In this document: positions 1 to 8,167 of the stretch, piece after piece
How the letters are laid out: each line of letters opens with the position of its first letter
Position numbering within the stretch: position 1 is the first letter of the stretch
Origin: Bryobacterales bacterium
GTDB lineage: Bacteria; Acidobacteriota; Terriglobia; Bryobacterales; Bryobacteraceae
Assembly: GCA_003162425.1 (NCBI GenBank)
Contig: PMOK01000180.1
Span: 4,524-43,796, forward strand
Length of the DNA stretch: 39,273 nucleotides
Reading direction: 5' to 3'
Program-made: the position numbers and the translations under genes
The notes under the pieces: generated by a model
Seen by the model: the letters and a program-made list of their open reading frames with translations, nothing else
What the model was told of the DNA's origin: nothing
The model's database searches: none

Positions 1-410
1 TCAATTTCGGCCTTTGCGGCATCTACGTCGGCTTTCGCCTGCGTCAATCCGGCGTTAGCAACATTTAGTTGTGCATTCGCCTGATCAACGATCGCCTGGA
101 ATGGACCAGGATCAACTTCGAACAGAAGGTCGCCCGTCTTAACAAGAGATCCCTCCCGATAATCCTGCGCGAGCAAATAGCCCGTGACCTTCGAGTGAAT
201 CTCCGCATCGATAAAACCGACGGTTGTTCCGATCCATTGCGAATAAACGGGCACATCTTGGCGGATCGGTGTCCCGACCGTGACTTCGGTAAGGCGCGCT
301 GGCGTGGGCTTATGACAACCACAAAGGCTTAGAGCTGCAATTGCTAGCGCGCAGCGAAAGCGCGTACATGAGCGCCGAAGCAGACGACAACTTCGTGAGC
401 TCCGGGTCAT
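1..410 (-). CDS. RND efflux membrane-fusion (adaptor) lipoprotein, N-terminal part
   Basis: This is the start of an AcrA/MexA-type periplasmic adaptor that would link an inner-membrane RND pump to an outer-membrane channel. It runs off the left edge, so only about 136 residues are visible. The ATG at 410 gives an arginine-rich start, a hydrophobic stretch and a lipobox (LCGC, about residues 30-33), so the mature protein should be a lipoprotein. It continues with VTVGTPIRQDVPVYSQWIGT and then the typical barrel/lipoyl segment (AEIHSKVTGYLL, SLVKTGDLLFEVDP). After that comes the beginning of the coiled-coil hairpin (QANAQLNVANAGLTQAKADV). GGAGAT lies about 14 nt upstream of the ATG, which is rather far for a ribosome-binding site. 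The permease and channel would be expected beyond the left edge. It is a different gene from the adaptor at 22142. Confidence 0.88.
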   Translation of the reverse strand, partial: MTRSSRSCRLLRRSCTRFRCALAIAALSLCGCHKPTPARLTEVTVGTPIRQDVPVYSQWIGTTVGFIDAEIHSKVTGYLLAQDYREGSLVKTGDLLFEVDPGPFQAIVDQANAQLNVANAGLTQAKADVDAAKAEI

Positions 411-574
411 TCGGCCTAACATCTATCTCCCGACGCCAGAAAACGCTCGGGTAACGCCGGCAGCGCCCGCAAGCGTCTTCGATGGTTCGCTGAGACAGCA
501 AGAAGCGGCGATCGCCTCCTCTTTCTGCCGCCGGAATTTCGCGCCGGTCTCACGGATTGTGTCGGAACCCTATC

Positions 575-1483
575 TTACTCCAACTCGACCCGCCGCCAGG
601 ACTTATCCGGATTGAAGCGAGTTATCTGGCGCGCCAGCGCGGCGGTGTTGATCCCGAGATCTTTCCCGTACAGGAGGCCCTCGTGATCGATGATGAAGGT
701 TTGAACTCCGGATACGCCATACTCGGCAGGCCACGCTACCAGCGCGAACCCACCAATCATCTTGCCTTTCACCACGTAGTCAGACGCACCGCCGGTAGCC
801 GCCGGTCCTTGCGATTTCAGAACGCGGAAGTAGTATCCGTGATACGGTTCGGGTTTGGGGGCGCCGGCCGCCGACGCGAACGCTTTCGTGACGGGGTGCT
901 GCGGAGCGGTCTCAGAATACAAACCGTCCTGTTTGCCTGGAGCGCTAGCGATATTCTGCGCGTATTTGAGGATGCCATCTTTGTCGTGGTCCTCCGAGGC
1001 GTATTCCAGTTGAGCCTCGACGTAGCCCCGGCAAACCTCCATGGTGTTCAGTTCGTTTCTGCCCACCCGGCGGGCCAGAATCTCCAACCTTCCACTGATT
1101 GGGTCCAGGCGCCATTTTCCGTCCTTGCGAACCACCGGTACCGGAAAGGGCCAGTCTTGTTCCCCCACCGAAAAAGTCACGCGATCTGGGTTAGCCGGGT
1201 CCTGCTCGATCTGCAGCTTCTCGTGGGCGGATCGTACAAACTCCGCTCGCGATTCCTTGTCTTCGACCGGATCTCCGGATTCGAGAATGTCTTTTCCGTC
1301 CGGTCCGAACAATTGGAGGAGAGCTGCGGCGTCGTTATGCTCGGCTGCATCAATGATTGCCTGAACGGCTTCCTGCGGCGTCGCAAAGGTACGCTGGCTT
1401 TCGCGCAGAGTAGCTCCGAACAGTGCCGTCGCAACCGCCAGGCTGACGGCCAGGAGTCGATAGATATAGTTCATGTTTGCCAT
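575..1483 (-). CDS. DUF2950 family exported protein
   Basis: This 302-residue protein has an N-terminal signal peptide (IYRLLAVSLAVATALFGATL) and then the DUF2950 body. Recognisable stretches are FATPQEAVQAIIDAAEHND, LLQLFGPDGKDIL, a central DHDKDGILKYAQ, and the C-terminal GGFALVAWPAEYGVSGVQTF and LYGKDLG blocks. Length matches the family. The biochemical function is unknown; export suggests a periplasmic or envelope role. It starts 15 nt after the stop of the DUF3300 gene at 1499-2758 in the same direction, so the two are almost certainly co-transcribed. The two families are commonly found side by side. An open frame on the opposite strand (557-1753) is a shadow of this gene. Confidence 0.9.
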   Translation of the reverse strand: MANMNYIYRLLAVSLAVATALFGATLRESQRTFATPQEAVQAIIDAAEHNDAAALLQLFGPDGKDILESGDPVEDKESRAEFVRSAHEKLQIEQDPANPDRVTFSVGEQDWPFPVPVVRKDGKWRLDPISGRLEILARRVGRNELNTMEVCRGYVEAQLEYASEDHDKDGILKYAQNIASAPGKQDGLYSETAPQHPVTKAFASAAGAPKPEPYHGYYFRVLKSQGPAATGGASDYVVKGKMIGGFALVAWPAEYGVSGVQTFIIDHEGLLYGKDLGINTAALARQITRFNPDKSWRRVELE

Positions 1484-1498
1484 GGTTTCCTGTCGCTC

Positions 1499-2758
1499 CT
1501 ATCGGTGCCCACCACCACCGTGGCCTCCGCCGCCACCGTGGCCTCCGCCACCGCCAGCCCGGGCTCCGCCGCCTCCGCTGAATCCTCCTCCACGCGAAGA
1601 CCCTCCGCTTCGGGCTGGTCCGAGGCTCGAATATCCGTGATCGCTATGCGCCCGCGCTGCGCCGCCGTCCCGAACGCCGCCGAAAGCGCTCCGGTTCGCG
1701 CGGGAGGAGTTCGGCGCAATCTGCCGATTGCCCATTCGTTCCGCTCCCGATGAGGACGTAGCAGCTCGAGATTGCGACTGTCCCGCGGTCGCGCGAGATT
1801 GCGCCTGTCCCGCAGCCGCACGGGATTGCAAGTTTTGGCGCGCGGCGCCTCCGTAACGGCTGGACACGGCGGAGTTCGCATAGGGTACGCCCTCGCGATG
1901 CGCGGAATTGTGGGACCATGCCGTGTTTCCACTCAGGCTCCGGTTGCCGGATGCGTTGAAATTGTTCCGGTGAATGAAGTTGTTGTTGACCATAACACCG
2001 CGGTTGCCCCACCCGGGAGTCCACCCCCATCCGCCCCAGCCACCCCAGCCTCCTCCGAAATATAGGCCCATGTTGATCCCAAGTCCAAATCCGAAGTAAG
2101 CGCCTCCATAGAACGGCGGATAATACCAACTCGCATACGGATAATAAAGAGGTGGGCCCCAGATGGAGACAGGATTGTAATATGGCAGGTACATCATATT
2201 CGGATCGGCCGGCTCGATGTCGATGATGGGCCGTCCGGAGTCGTTCGCGGTGATTACTCTTTGCTGACTCGTTGTGGACAATTTCCCGGCTTGCTCCGCT
2301 TTGAGCCGCATTTGCTGGACTGCGTCCATCACGTCGGGCTGCTGAGCGAGAAAGGCGTTTCCGAGATTTGTCGTCCAGGTGATGTCTTGGTTCAAGCGCT
2401 TGACGAGGTCCGGAAAAACTACCAGAGCCTGTATGCTGGGGTCCCAGTTCTGTTGTTGCGCCGCTTGGGTGAGAGCAGCGCCTGTGAGCCCTGGGTTTCG
2501 CTGGAGCCACTGCCAGGCTTGAACAAGTTCGAGCGGGTACGTCGACGCCACCAATATCTGGCTCAATAACGGATCTGGATAGAGTGCGATCGGCGCGACT
2601 AAGCCATCCAGTTGATCGGGCGCCAGCGACTGTGCAGGAGGCGGCGCTTGTGGGGCTGGTTGGCCCCAGAGCATCATGTTTCCGGGCGTAAGTAGCAGGA
2701 TGGCGCAGAGAATGGTTACGGTCGGACTGAATGCTTGACTCTTCTTCATGAGGTGCAT
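1499..2758 (-). CDS. DUF3300 family exported protein with glycine-rich tail
   Basis: The DUF3300 domain begins at DQLDGLVAPIALYPDPLLSQ and continues through ASTYPLELVQAWQWL, NWDPSIQALVVFPDLVKRL and FLAQQPDVMDAVQQMR. The protein then has a Tyr/Trp/Gly-rich segment (YNPVSIWGPPLYYPYASWYY) and ends in a low-complexity tail of GGGGGHG repeats. A signal peptide follows the start (SPTVTILCAILLLTPGNMML). I chose the ATG at 2758 because GAAGGG sits about 8 nt upstream. The next ATG at 2749 is also possible, and the frame stays open up to 2905, but that longer start would add about 49 residues before the signal peptide. Function is unknown. It is the first gene of the DUF3300-DUF2950 unit. The upstream DNA holds repeated GTCAC motifs. 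Confidence 0.88.
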   Translation of the reverse strand: MHLMKKSQAFSPTVTILCAILLLTPGNMMLWGQPAPQAPPPAQSLAPDQLDGLVAPIALYPDPLLSQILVASTYPLELVQAWQWLQRNPGLTGAALTQAAQQQNWDPSIQALVVFPDLVKRLNQDITWTTNLGNAFLAQQPDVMDAVQQMRLKAEQAGKLSTTSQQRVITANDSGRPIIDIEPADPNMMYLPYYNPVSIWGPPLYYPYASWYYPPFYGGAYFGFGLGINMGLYFGGGWGGWGGWGWTPGWGNRGVMVNNNFIHRNNFNASGNRSLSGNTAWSHNSAHREGVPYANSAVSSRYGGAARQNLQSRAAAGQAQSRATAGQSQSRAATSSSGAERMGNRQIAPNSSRANRSAFGGVRDGGAARAHSDHGYSSLGPARSGGSSRGGGFSGGGGARAGGGGGHGGGGGHGGGGHR

Positions 2759-3201
2759 CGGTGGCCGCCCTTCAACCGGCTCTTTGAGGAGCGGTTGGTT
2801 CAATCCGCAACCCTGGGACGTACCGAGGACACGTCTTTGGCCGTTCTGCCGGAGCTTGGCGTCCAGGGATTTCAAAGGAAGCGTCACCACTAATTTCGTC
2901 ACCATGACCGCACGTGGTCACTTCCAGAGACTTGTCAAAGTGACGAGGCATTTCCACGATGGCGGTGCGATTCGTGGCACCTGAGAGGAGAAATCCGTGC
3001 TGCGCGTCTGCGTTGGTCGATGATTGCCTGGTAAGCATGCGTGTCAACCTCGAAGGAAGGCAAATTCCCAGAGGCAGTGCTGTTTCGTCTCGCTGACGCT
3101 CATTGAGGAGTTTTGTTCTGACCATAGGTGGTCGCGTGACCGTATCTCGTCGCCAGCCTCAGGAGCTCTCAAACGCTCGGCGGCCGCGAGACACCTCATG
3201 T
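2759..3201. promoter_or_regulatory. Intergenic region upstream of DUF3300 with repeated GTCAC/GTGAC motifs
   Basis: I see no convincing gene in these 443 bases. It should hold the promoter of the minus-strand DUF3300-DUF2950 unit. Between 2883 and 2944 the pentamer GTCAC or its complement GTGAC recurs four times. GTCACCA is directly repeated at 2883-2889 and 2898-2904, and GTCACTT (2917-2923) pairs with AAGTGAC (2938-2944) as a 7-base inverted repeat. A small hairpin GGTC-GCGT-GACC lies at 3130-3141. These could be regulator-binding half-sites, but nothing identifies the regulator. Confidence 0.35.
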
Positions 3202-3591
3202 TCAACCACGCGGTTTACTAAGGACGTCCTTCACTTTTTGGAGCAGGTCAGCCGCGCTATATGGTTTTGGAAAGACTTCGATTCCTTGCAGCTCTGATCG
3301 ATAGCGAAGCCGCTCGTCATCAAGCAGCCCCCCGACCATGAGAACCCTCATGCCCGGGCATTTTGTACGCAGATACGTAACTGCTTCATGCCCCGGCATG
3401 TTCTGAACATAGGTGCGAGTTATCAACAGATCAGGCGCGGTCTCCTTTAGCCGGTCCACCGCTTGGCCCAGATCGCCGGCAACCAGAACCATATATCCTT
3501 CGTGCTCCAAGGTCTCCTGAAGAACGGAAAGTACAAGAGGATCAGAGACCAAGAGCAGGATTGTCGTATTCAGAAGCGAGTGGTCCGGCAT
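3202..3591 (-). CDS. Stand-alone response-regulator receiver domain, phospho-acceptor Asp missing
   Basis: A single receiver (CheY-like) domain of about 129 residues with no output domain. The fold is recognisable from LLLVSDPLVLSVLQETLEHEGY, DLLITRTYVQNMPG, MRVLMVGG and the conserved lysine in VFPKP. Aligned to canonical receivers (DLVLTDVVMPGMSG), the Asp that normally accepts phosphate is replaced by Arg in LLITRTY, and only one residue of the N-terminal acidic pair remains (VSDP). Classical phosphorylation is therefore unlikely, and the protein may act by protein-protein contact. The ATG at 3591 has AGGA six nt upstream; the ATG at 3597 lies directly against that AGGA, so 3591 is preferred. 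It stands alone, with gaps of more than 400 nt on each side. Confidence 0.8.
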   Translation of the reverse strand: MPDHSLLNTTILLLVSDPLVLSVLQETLEHEGYMVLVAGDLGQAVDRLKETAPDLLITRTYVQNMPGHEAVTYLRTKCPGMRVLMVGGLLDDERLRYRSELQGIEVFPKPYSAADLLQKVKDVLSKPRG

Positions 3592-4021
3592 CGTCATTCC
3601 TAGTGCGGGAATTCAGAGCTTCTATTGGGGCGGCGGCTGCAAGGGACGGCATGGGACGGCATCACGACTACTGGCAAGCACGCCTGACGCCATGCTTCAA
3701 ATTTATCGCAAAGAGTGCCGAAGAACAGTTAAGAAGCAGTGCGGAAGCCGAAAGGGAACTTTGATTGCAACCCAATCCGGGCGAAGCGGAAGGATGACGC
3801 CGTGCGCGGCGATCAAATCTTCGCTTGACCATATGAGCGGGACGCAGAACGGATTGGAGCAATGATCGATAAACTAACAGACGTCGAGCCGCCAAGACAG
3901 CTTGAGGGCGAAAAGCCTAGCCTGAGGTAATTGCGCCTCTTCGAGAAGCAATTTCAGGAGTGTAGTGTGCATTCCTAGCCGGAGAAACGTGGTTTGAACA
4001 TCTTGCAATGGAGGATTTAAT
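3592..4021. other. Intergenic region, divergent promoters expected
   Basis: These 430 bases lie between two genes transcribed away from each other and should contain both promoters. The short frames here (for example 3561-3764 plus and 3668-3895 minus) have no recognisable protein features. A 10-base tandem repeat, GGGACGGCAT twice, occurs at 3643-3662. Nothing else is distinctive apart from the strong ribosome-binding site just before 4022. Confidence 0.5.
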
Positions 4022-4483
4022 ATGCCGAAGACTGCAGTTGGATTATTTGAGAATGCCGAACACGTGGACGACATTGTCCGCGAGATCGAGGACCTTGGTT
4101 TTCCTCGGAAAGAGGTTCGCACCCTGAAGGAGCCGACAACCTTCGACGTCACCGGCGTGATGAGCTTCCCACGCCTCGATTTCGAAGTCGACTCGATCCG
4201 GGCGCTTACCAGGATCGGGGCGACCAAAGCGGAGTCGCAGGCTTACGTCGAAGGATTGCGACGCGGGGGAGCCCTGGTATTCGCGACGGGTTCGGCGGAG
4301 AGCGTGGACGCCGCTGCGGATATTATGAACCGGCACGGCGCGGTGGGGATAGGGGAGAGCAATGGTCCAGAGCCACAGTTACCCGGTGTGGTTCGCGAGA
4401 GCATGAGTCCGCTACGCAATGGTCCGGTCCTGGCCGGGCGAATCCGCGAGCCGGGCAGCGGCGCCTGTTTTTTTTCGTGGTAA
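4022..4483 (+). CDS. General stress protein 17M/YflT-like protein
   Basis: This 153-residue soluble protein begins with the YflT/GSP17M-type motif (AVGLFENAEHVDDIVREIEDL, then GFPRKEVRTL), which looks like a small ferredoxin-like fold used in heat- or stress-induced proteins. The middle contains a second half, RALTRIGATKAESQAYVEGLRRGGALVFA followed by AADIMNRHGAVGI, typical of this family in Gram-negative bacteria. The last 35 residues are low-complexity and not conserved as far as I can judge. The start is well supported: GGAGG lies 8 nt before the ATG. Molecular function is unknown; a role in general stress is inferred from the family name only. It stands alone, 283 nt before the glucoamylase gene. 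Confidence 0.8.
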   Translation: MPKTAVGLFENAEHVDDIVREIEDLGFPRKEVRTLKEPTTFDVTGVMSFPRLDFEVDSIRALTRIGATKAESQAYVEGLRRGGALVFATGSAESVDAAADIMNRHGAVGIGESNGPEPQLPGVVRESMSPLRNGPVLAGRIREPGSGACFFSW

Positions 4484-4648
4484 CCAGGGCCAAAGGATCT
4501 TGCGAACGGCGTAACCATAGCGCTAATGTCGTCCCCGCACGCGAGGAGGCTTGCTTACTCGGAGCCCACACCGAAACGCAACGAAATCAATCTGAGGATT
4601 CTACGCCCGCGGTTCCGCGTTTTCCTGGACCTGCCTTTTGGCGGGGTT

Positions 4649-4675
4649 TTGACGTTTCTCGCTTTACACTAGGAT
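4649..4675 (+). promoter_or_regulatory. Possible sigma-70-like promoter for the glucoamylase operon
   Basis: TTGACG (4649-4654) is followed after 15 nt by TAGGAT (4670-4675), about 90 nt before the glucoamylase start. The spacer is shorter than the usual 16-18 nt, so this is only a candidate. Confidence 0.28.
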
Positions 4676-4766
4676 TGGATTGTGAGCAGCAGTGCAAGGC
4701 CGTATCACCATCCAAGTGCGCCTTGTCAGTTAGATCGAGTGCGATCCAGAGCAATCGAATCATGGA

Positions 4767-7166
4767 ATGAACCCCACGAACAAATCCAACCAGAAGGCTT
4801 TTGGATGGCCGGGCACAGAGCCCCGATGGACGCATGGAGCTAAGGATGGCGTGGGAACTGCCTATGCAGCTTCCAGCCGGGTTTGGTTTACCTTTTGGAA
4901 CGGCATCATCACCGAAGTTTACTATCCGACCGTGGACCGGCCACAGATCCGCGACCTTCAGTATCTCATCACCGACGGCAAGAGTTTTTTCCACGACGAA
5001 AAGCGTAACCTCGAATCCAAACTGGAACAGCTGTCGGATCACTGCTTGGGATACCGCTGTACGAATTCGGATCCAGCCGGACATTATGCCATTGTCAAAG
5101 AAATCATTGCAGACCCGCACCTGGCCTGCGTTCTTCAGCACACCAAGCTGACCGGTGACGGATCGTTCGTCTCCAAGCTGCACCTGTACGCTCTTTGTGC
5201 ACCTCATATCGAGGTAGGAGGCTGGGGCAACAGCGGCTATGTGGCGCAAGTAGCGGGCCGGACGGTCCTGATTGCCGAGCGCAAGGGAACATGGCTGGCG
5301 CTCGGGGCCACAGTTCCTTTCTCCCGTGTTTCCTGTGGCTATGTCGGAAGAAGCGACGGCTGGACGGATCTGCACGGCAATTATCAAATGGACTGGGAGT
5401 TCGATCACGCCCCCGACGGCAACATTGCACTCACGGGGGAATTGGACTTAACCACTACCCGTGAATTTACATTGGGACTGGCGTTCGGCAACAGCCAGCA
5501 CCACGCCGTCTCAACGCTCTTTCAATCGCTGAGTACTCCTTTCGCGGAGCACCGCAAGCGGTACGCAGAACAGTGGGTGCGATCAAGCGTGTGCGTCCTC
5601 CAGCTGGAGAAGTCCTCGGGCGATGGAGGCAACTTGTACCGCGCGAGCTTCAGCTTGCTGCGCGCTCACGAAGACAAGTCGTATCCTGGCGCCTTTATCG
5701 CTTCGCTCGCGATTCCTTGGGGAGAAGCGGTAGGCGATGAGGATCAGGGTGGTTACCACCTGGTATGGACGCGCGATATGGTCAATAGCGCGAACGCGAT
5801 GCTGGCCGCTGGAGATTGTGCGACGCCCATAAGAGCGCTAATCTATCTCGATGTCTCCCAACAGGAGAATGGAGGTTTCGCCCAGAACTTCTGGATTGAC
5901 GGTGTGCCCTACTGGCACGGCATCCAACTCGATGAAGTGGCTTTTCCCATTCTGCTCGCCTGGCGGCTCAAGCGTGAGAACGCCCTTCAAGACTTTGACC
6001 CGTACCCCATGGTCTTGCGGGCGGCTGCTTACCTCGTCCGTCATGGCCCTGTGACTCCGCAGGAGCGCTGGGAAGAAGTCAGTGGCTATTCACCTTCCAC
6101 CTTGGCTTCGAACATCGCTGCTCTGATCTGCGCCGCATGCTTTGCTCGCGAGAGAGGCGATGAGGCGACAGCGAAATACCTGGAGGAATACGCCGATTTC
6201 CTGGAATGCCATGTCGAGAGCTGGACAGTCACATCGGAAGGGACTCTGCTCCCAGGGGTGCCTCGGCACTACTTGCGGATTCTTCCCGAGAGGCCAGACA
6301 ATCCTAACCCCGACGAGGATTCAAACCAAGGAAACATTACCATTGCGAACCGGCCGCCCGGAGCTCGGAGCGTGTTTCCAGCCAAAGAAATCGTGGATGC
6401 GGGTTTTCTTGAGCTCGTGCGTCACGGCATCCGCAGGGCCGACGATCCAATCATTGTGGATTCTCTGAAAGTCGTAGACGCAGTGTTGAAAGTGGACACT
6501 CCCTTCGGCCCTTGCTGGCGCCGCTATAACCACGATGGATATGGACAACGGAAAGATGGCGGCCCTTTTGTAGGCTGGGGCCGGGGGCGCGCCTGGCCAC
6601 TGCTAACAGGCGAGCGAGGTCACTACGAGTTGGCCGCCGGGCACGACCCGAAGCCATTCCTTCGGGCTATGGAAAGCTTCGCATCAGCCACTGGCCTTTT
6701 GCCCGAGCAGGCATGGGATGGTCCGGATCTGCCCCAGGCCTACATGTACTGCGGTCGGCCGACGGGCTCCGCCATGCCGCTGATGTGGGCACACGCAGAA
6801 TACATCAAGCTGCTTCGCTCCGTCCGCGATGGAAAGGTGTCCGATCTGATTGCCGATGTCGCGAAACGGTACCTCGGCGAGCGGAAGGATCGTCAATTAT
6901 TCGAAGTCTGGAAGTTTACCCGGCAGGCGCGCAACGTCAAGCGCGGCTATGTACTTCGCATTCAGGTGCCCGCTACTTTCCGGCTGCACTGGTCCGACGA
7001 CGAGTGGAAGACCGTCAAGGACACTCCCTCTTCCACCACCACGCTGGGAGTTGAGTTTGTGGACATTCCGATTCTTGCGGCACAACGGGCGCCCATTCGT
7101 TTTACTTTCTTCTGGACGCCTAGCGGCCATTGGGAAGGACGCGATTACATGGTGTCAGTCGGCTGA
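4767..7166 (+). CDS. GH15 glucan 1,4-alpha-glucosidase (glucoamylase)
   Basis: A 799-residue bacterial-type glucoamylase that would release glucose from the non-reducing ends of alpha-1,4-glucans. The N-terminal beta-sandwich domain is recognisable from GWPGTEPRWTHGAKDGVGTA, WFTFWNGIITEVYYPTVDRP and IRDLQYLITDG. The (alpha/alpha)6 catalytic domain contains the substrate-binding YHLVWTRDMV block. It also has GRAWPLLTGERGHYELAAG, where Glu616 is the likely general acid, and LLPEQAWDG, where Glu647 is the likely general base. I see no obvious signal peptide, so it may act on cytoplasmic or imported glucans, although periplasmic export by another route cannot be excluded. An ATG at 4762 is followed at once by a stop, so 4767 is the first usable start; no strong ribosome-binding site is visible. 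It leads a four-gene operon, with the next gene 4 nt downstream. Confidence 0.94.
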   Translation: MNPTNKSNQKAFGWPGTEPRWTHGAKDGVGTAYAASSRVWFTFWNGIITEVYYPTVDRPQIRDLQYLITDGKSFFHDEKRNLESKLEQLSDHCLGYRCTNSDPAGHYAIVKEIIADPHLACVLQHTKLTGDGSFVSKLHLYALCAPHIEVGGWGNSGYVAQVAGRTVLIAERKGTWLALGATVPFSRVSCGYVGRSDGWTDLHGNYQMDWEFDHAPDGNIALTGELDLTTTREFTLGLAFGNSQHHAVSTLFQSLSTPFAEHRKRYAEQWVRSSVCVLQLEKSSGDGGNLYRASFSLLRAHEDKSYPGAFIASLAIPWGEAVGDEDQGGYHLVWTRDMVNSANAMLAAGDCATPIRALIYLDVSQQENGGFAQNFWIDGVPYWHGIQLDEVAFPILLAWRLKRENALQDFDPYPMVLRAAAYLVRHGPVTPQERWEEVSGYSPSTLASNIAALICAACFARERGDEATAKYLEEYADFLECHVESWTVTSEGTLLPGVPRHYLRILPERPDNPNPDEDSNQGNITIANRPPGARSVFPAKEIVDAGFLELVRHGIRRADDPIIVDSLKVVDAVLKVDTPFGPCWRRYNHDGYGQRKDGGPFVGWGRGRAWPLLTGERGHYELAAGHDPKPFLRAMESFASATGLLPEQAWDGPDLPQAYMYCGRPTGSAMPLMWAHAEYIKLLRSVRDGKVSDLIADVAKRYLGERKDRQLFEVWKFTRQARNVKRGYVLRIQVPATFRLHWSDDEWKTVKDTPSSTTTLGVEFVDIPILAAQRAPIRFTFFWTPSGHWEGRDYMVSVG

Positions 7167-7170
7167 CCAA

Positions 7171-8160
7171 ATGTACACGCCCCAATCGTACCCGGTTGCT
7201 CTCCTGATGATGTTGGTCAGCATGGTGTGCTGGGGTAGCTGGGCCAATACACAGAAGATCGATAGAGCGTGGAGATTTGAGCTTTATTACTGGGACTACA
7301 TGTGGGGCATTGTGGTGTGCGCCCTGCTGTTCGGTCTCACATTCGGCCGGACGAACGCGGCGGCTCCGGAAAGTTTCTTTCATAATCTCGCCAGCGCAAG
7401 CACTCGCTCCCTGGTTGAAGCGTTCGTTGGCGGAATAATTTTCAATCTCGGAAACTTGCTTTTGGTAGCCGCCATTTCGGTCGCCGGCATGGCAGTCGCC
7501 TTTCCCTTGGGCGCTGGCCTGGCTCTGGTGATCGGCGCGGTTCTCAATTACGTCATCTCGCCAGCTGGCAATCCATTGCTCCTCTTTGGCGGGATTCTGT
7601 TGATCTGCCTTGCGATCGCCTCCAATGCGATGGCTTATCGTGGATTGTCAAAAAGCGCAAAGGCTGGAACGAAAGGGATCGTTCTGAGTCTACTGTGTGG
7701 CGTTGTGATTGGGCTCTTCTATCCCTTCGTCGCAAAAGCCTTGACCAGAGAGAACCATCTCGGGCCGTATACGGTGTACTTCGTATTTGCACTGGGCGCC
7801 CTCGTTTCCAATTTCCCTCTGAATTATGCGTTCATGCGGCGGCCGGTGAGCGGATCGCGGCTTTCGATCAAGGACTATTTCCAGGGCGGACCCGGGGCGC
7901 ATGCCTGGGGAGTTTTGGGCGGTCTCATCTGGGGAACCGGGACCATCTGCAGTTTTGTTGCGGCCTACACACCTATGGTGGGGCCGGCCACCTCGTTCTC
8001 GCTGGGTGAGGGTAATACCATGATTTCCGCGGTCTGGGGTGTTTTCGTGTGGAAAGAGTTTCGCGGTGCCACGAGTGAGGTGAAGCGGTTGCTTGCGCTG
8101 ATGTTCGCGCTTTTCGTCTTAGGTCTGCTTTCAATATCGTTAGCACCGGTGATCGGTTAG
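7171..8160 (+). CDS. GRP/DMT-family sugar transporter (inner-membrane permease)
   Basis: A 329-residue polytopic membrane protein with about ten hydrophobic segments, starting VALLMMLVSMVCWGSWAN. The small-residue-rich helices (FNLGNLLLVAAISVAGMAVA, FPLGAGLALVIGAVLNYVIS) and the WDYMWGIVVCALLF segment resemble the glucose/ribose porter and L-rhamnose permease branch of the drug/metabolite superfamily. The substrate is probably a monosaccharide, and glucose is the natural guess beside a glucoamylase and glucose-oxidising enzymes. The frame is open back to 6850, but that part overlaps the glucoamylase gene. The ATG at 7171, 4 nt after the upstream stop, begins right at the first membrane segment and is the sensible start. 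Its stop codon forms part of the ribosome-binding region of the next gene. Confidence 0.88.
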   Translation: MYTPQSYPVALLMMLVSMVCWGSWANTQKIDRAWRFELYYWDYMWGIVVCALLFGLTFGRTNAAAPESFFHNLASASTRSLVEAFVGGIIFNLGNLLLVAAISVAGMAVAFPLGAGLALVIGAVLNYVISPAGNPLLLFGGILLICLAIASNAMAYRGLSKSAKAGTKGIVLSLLCGVVIGLFYPFVAKALTRENHLGPYTVYFVFALGALVSNFPLNYAFMRRPVSGSRLSIKDYFQGGPGAHAWGVLGGLIWGTGTICSFVAAYTPMVGPATSFSLGEGNTMISAVWGVFVWKEFRGATSEVKRLLALMFALFVLGLLSISLAPVIG

Positions 8161-8167
8161 GAAACAT

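Noticed and set aside
557-1753. 398-codon open frame on the plus strand
   Set aside because: It lies antisense to the DUF2950 gene and the end of the DUF3300 gene, has no recognisable motif, and is explained by GC-rich codon use.
1644-2510. 288-codon minus-strand frame inside the DUF3300 gene
   Set aside because: It overlaps the DUF3300 coding frame; the translation is Arg-rich and without motifs.
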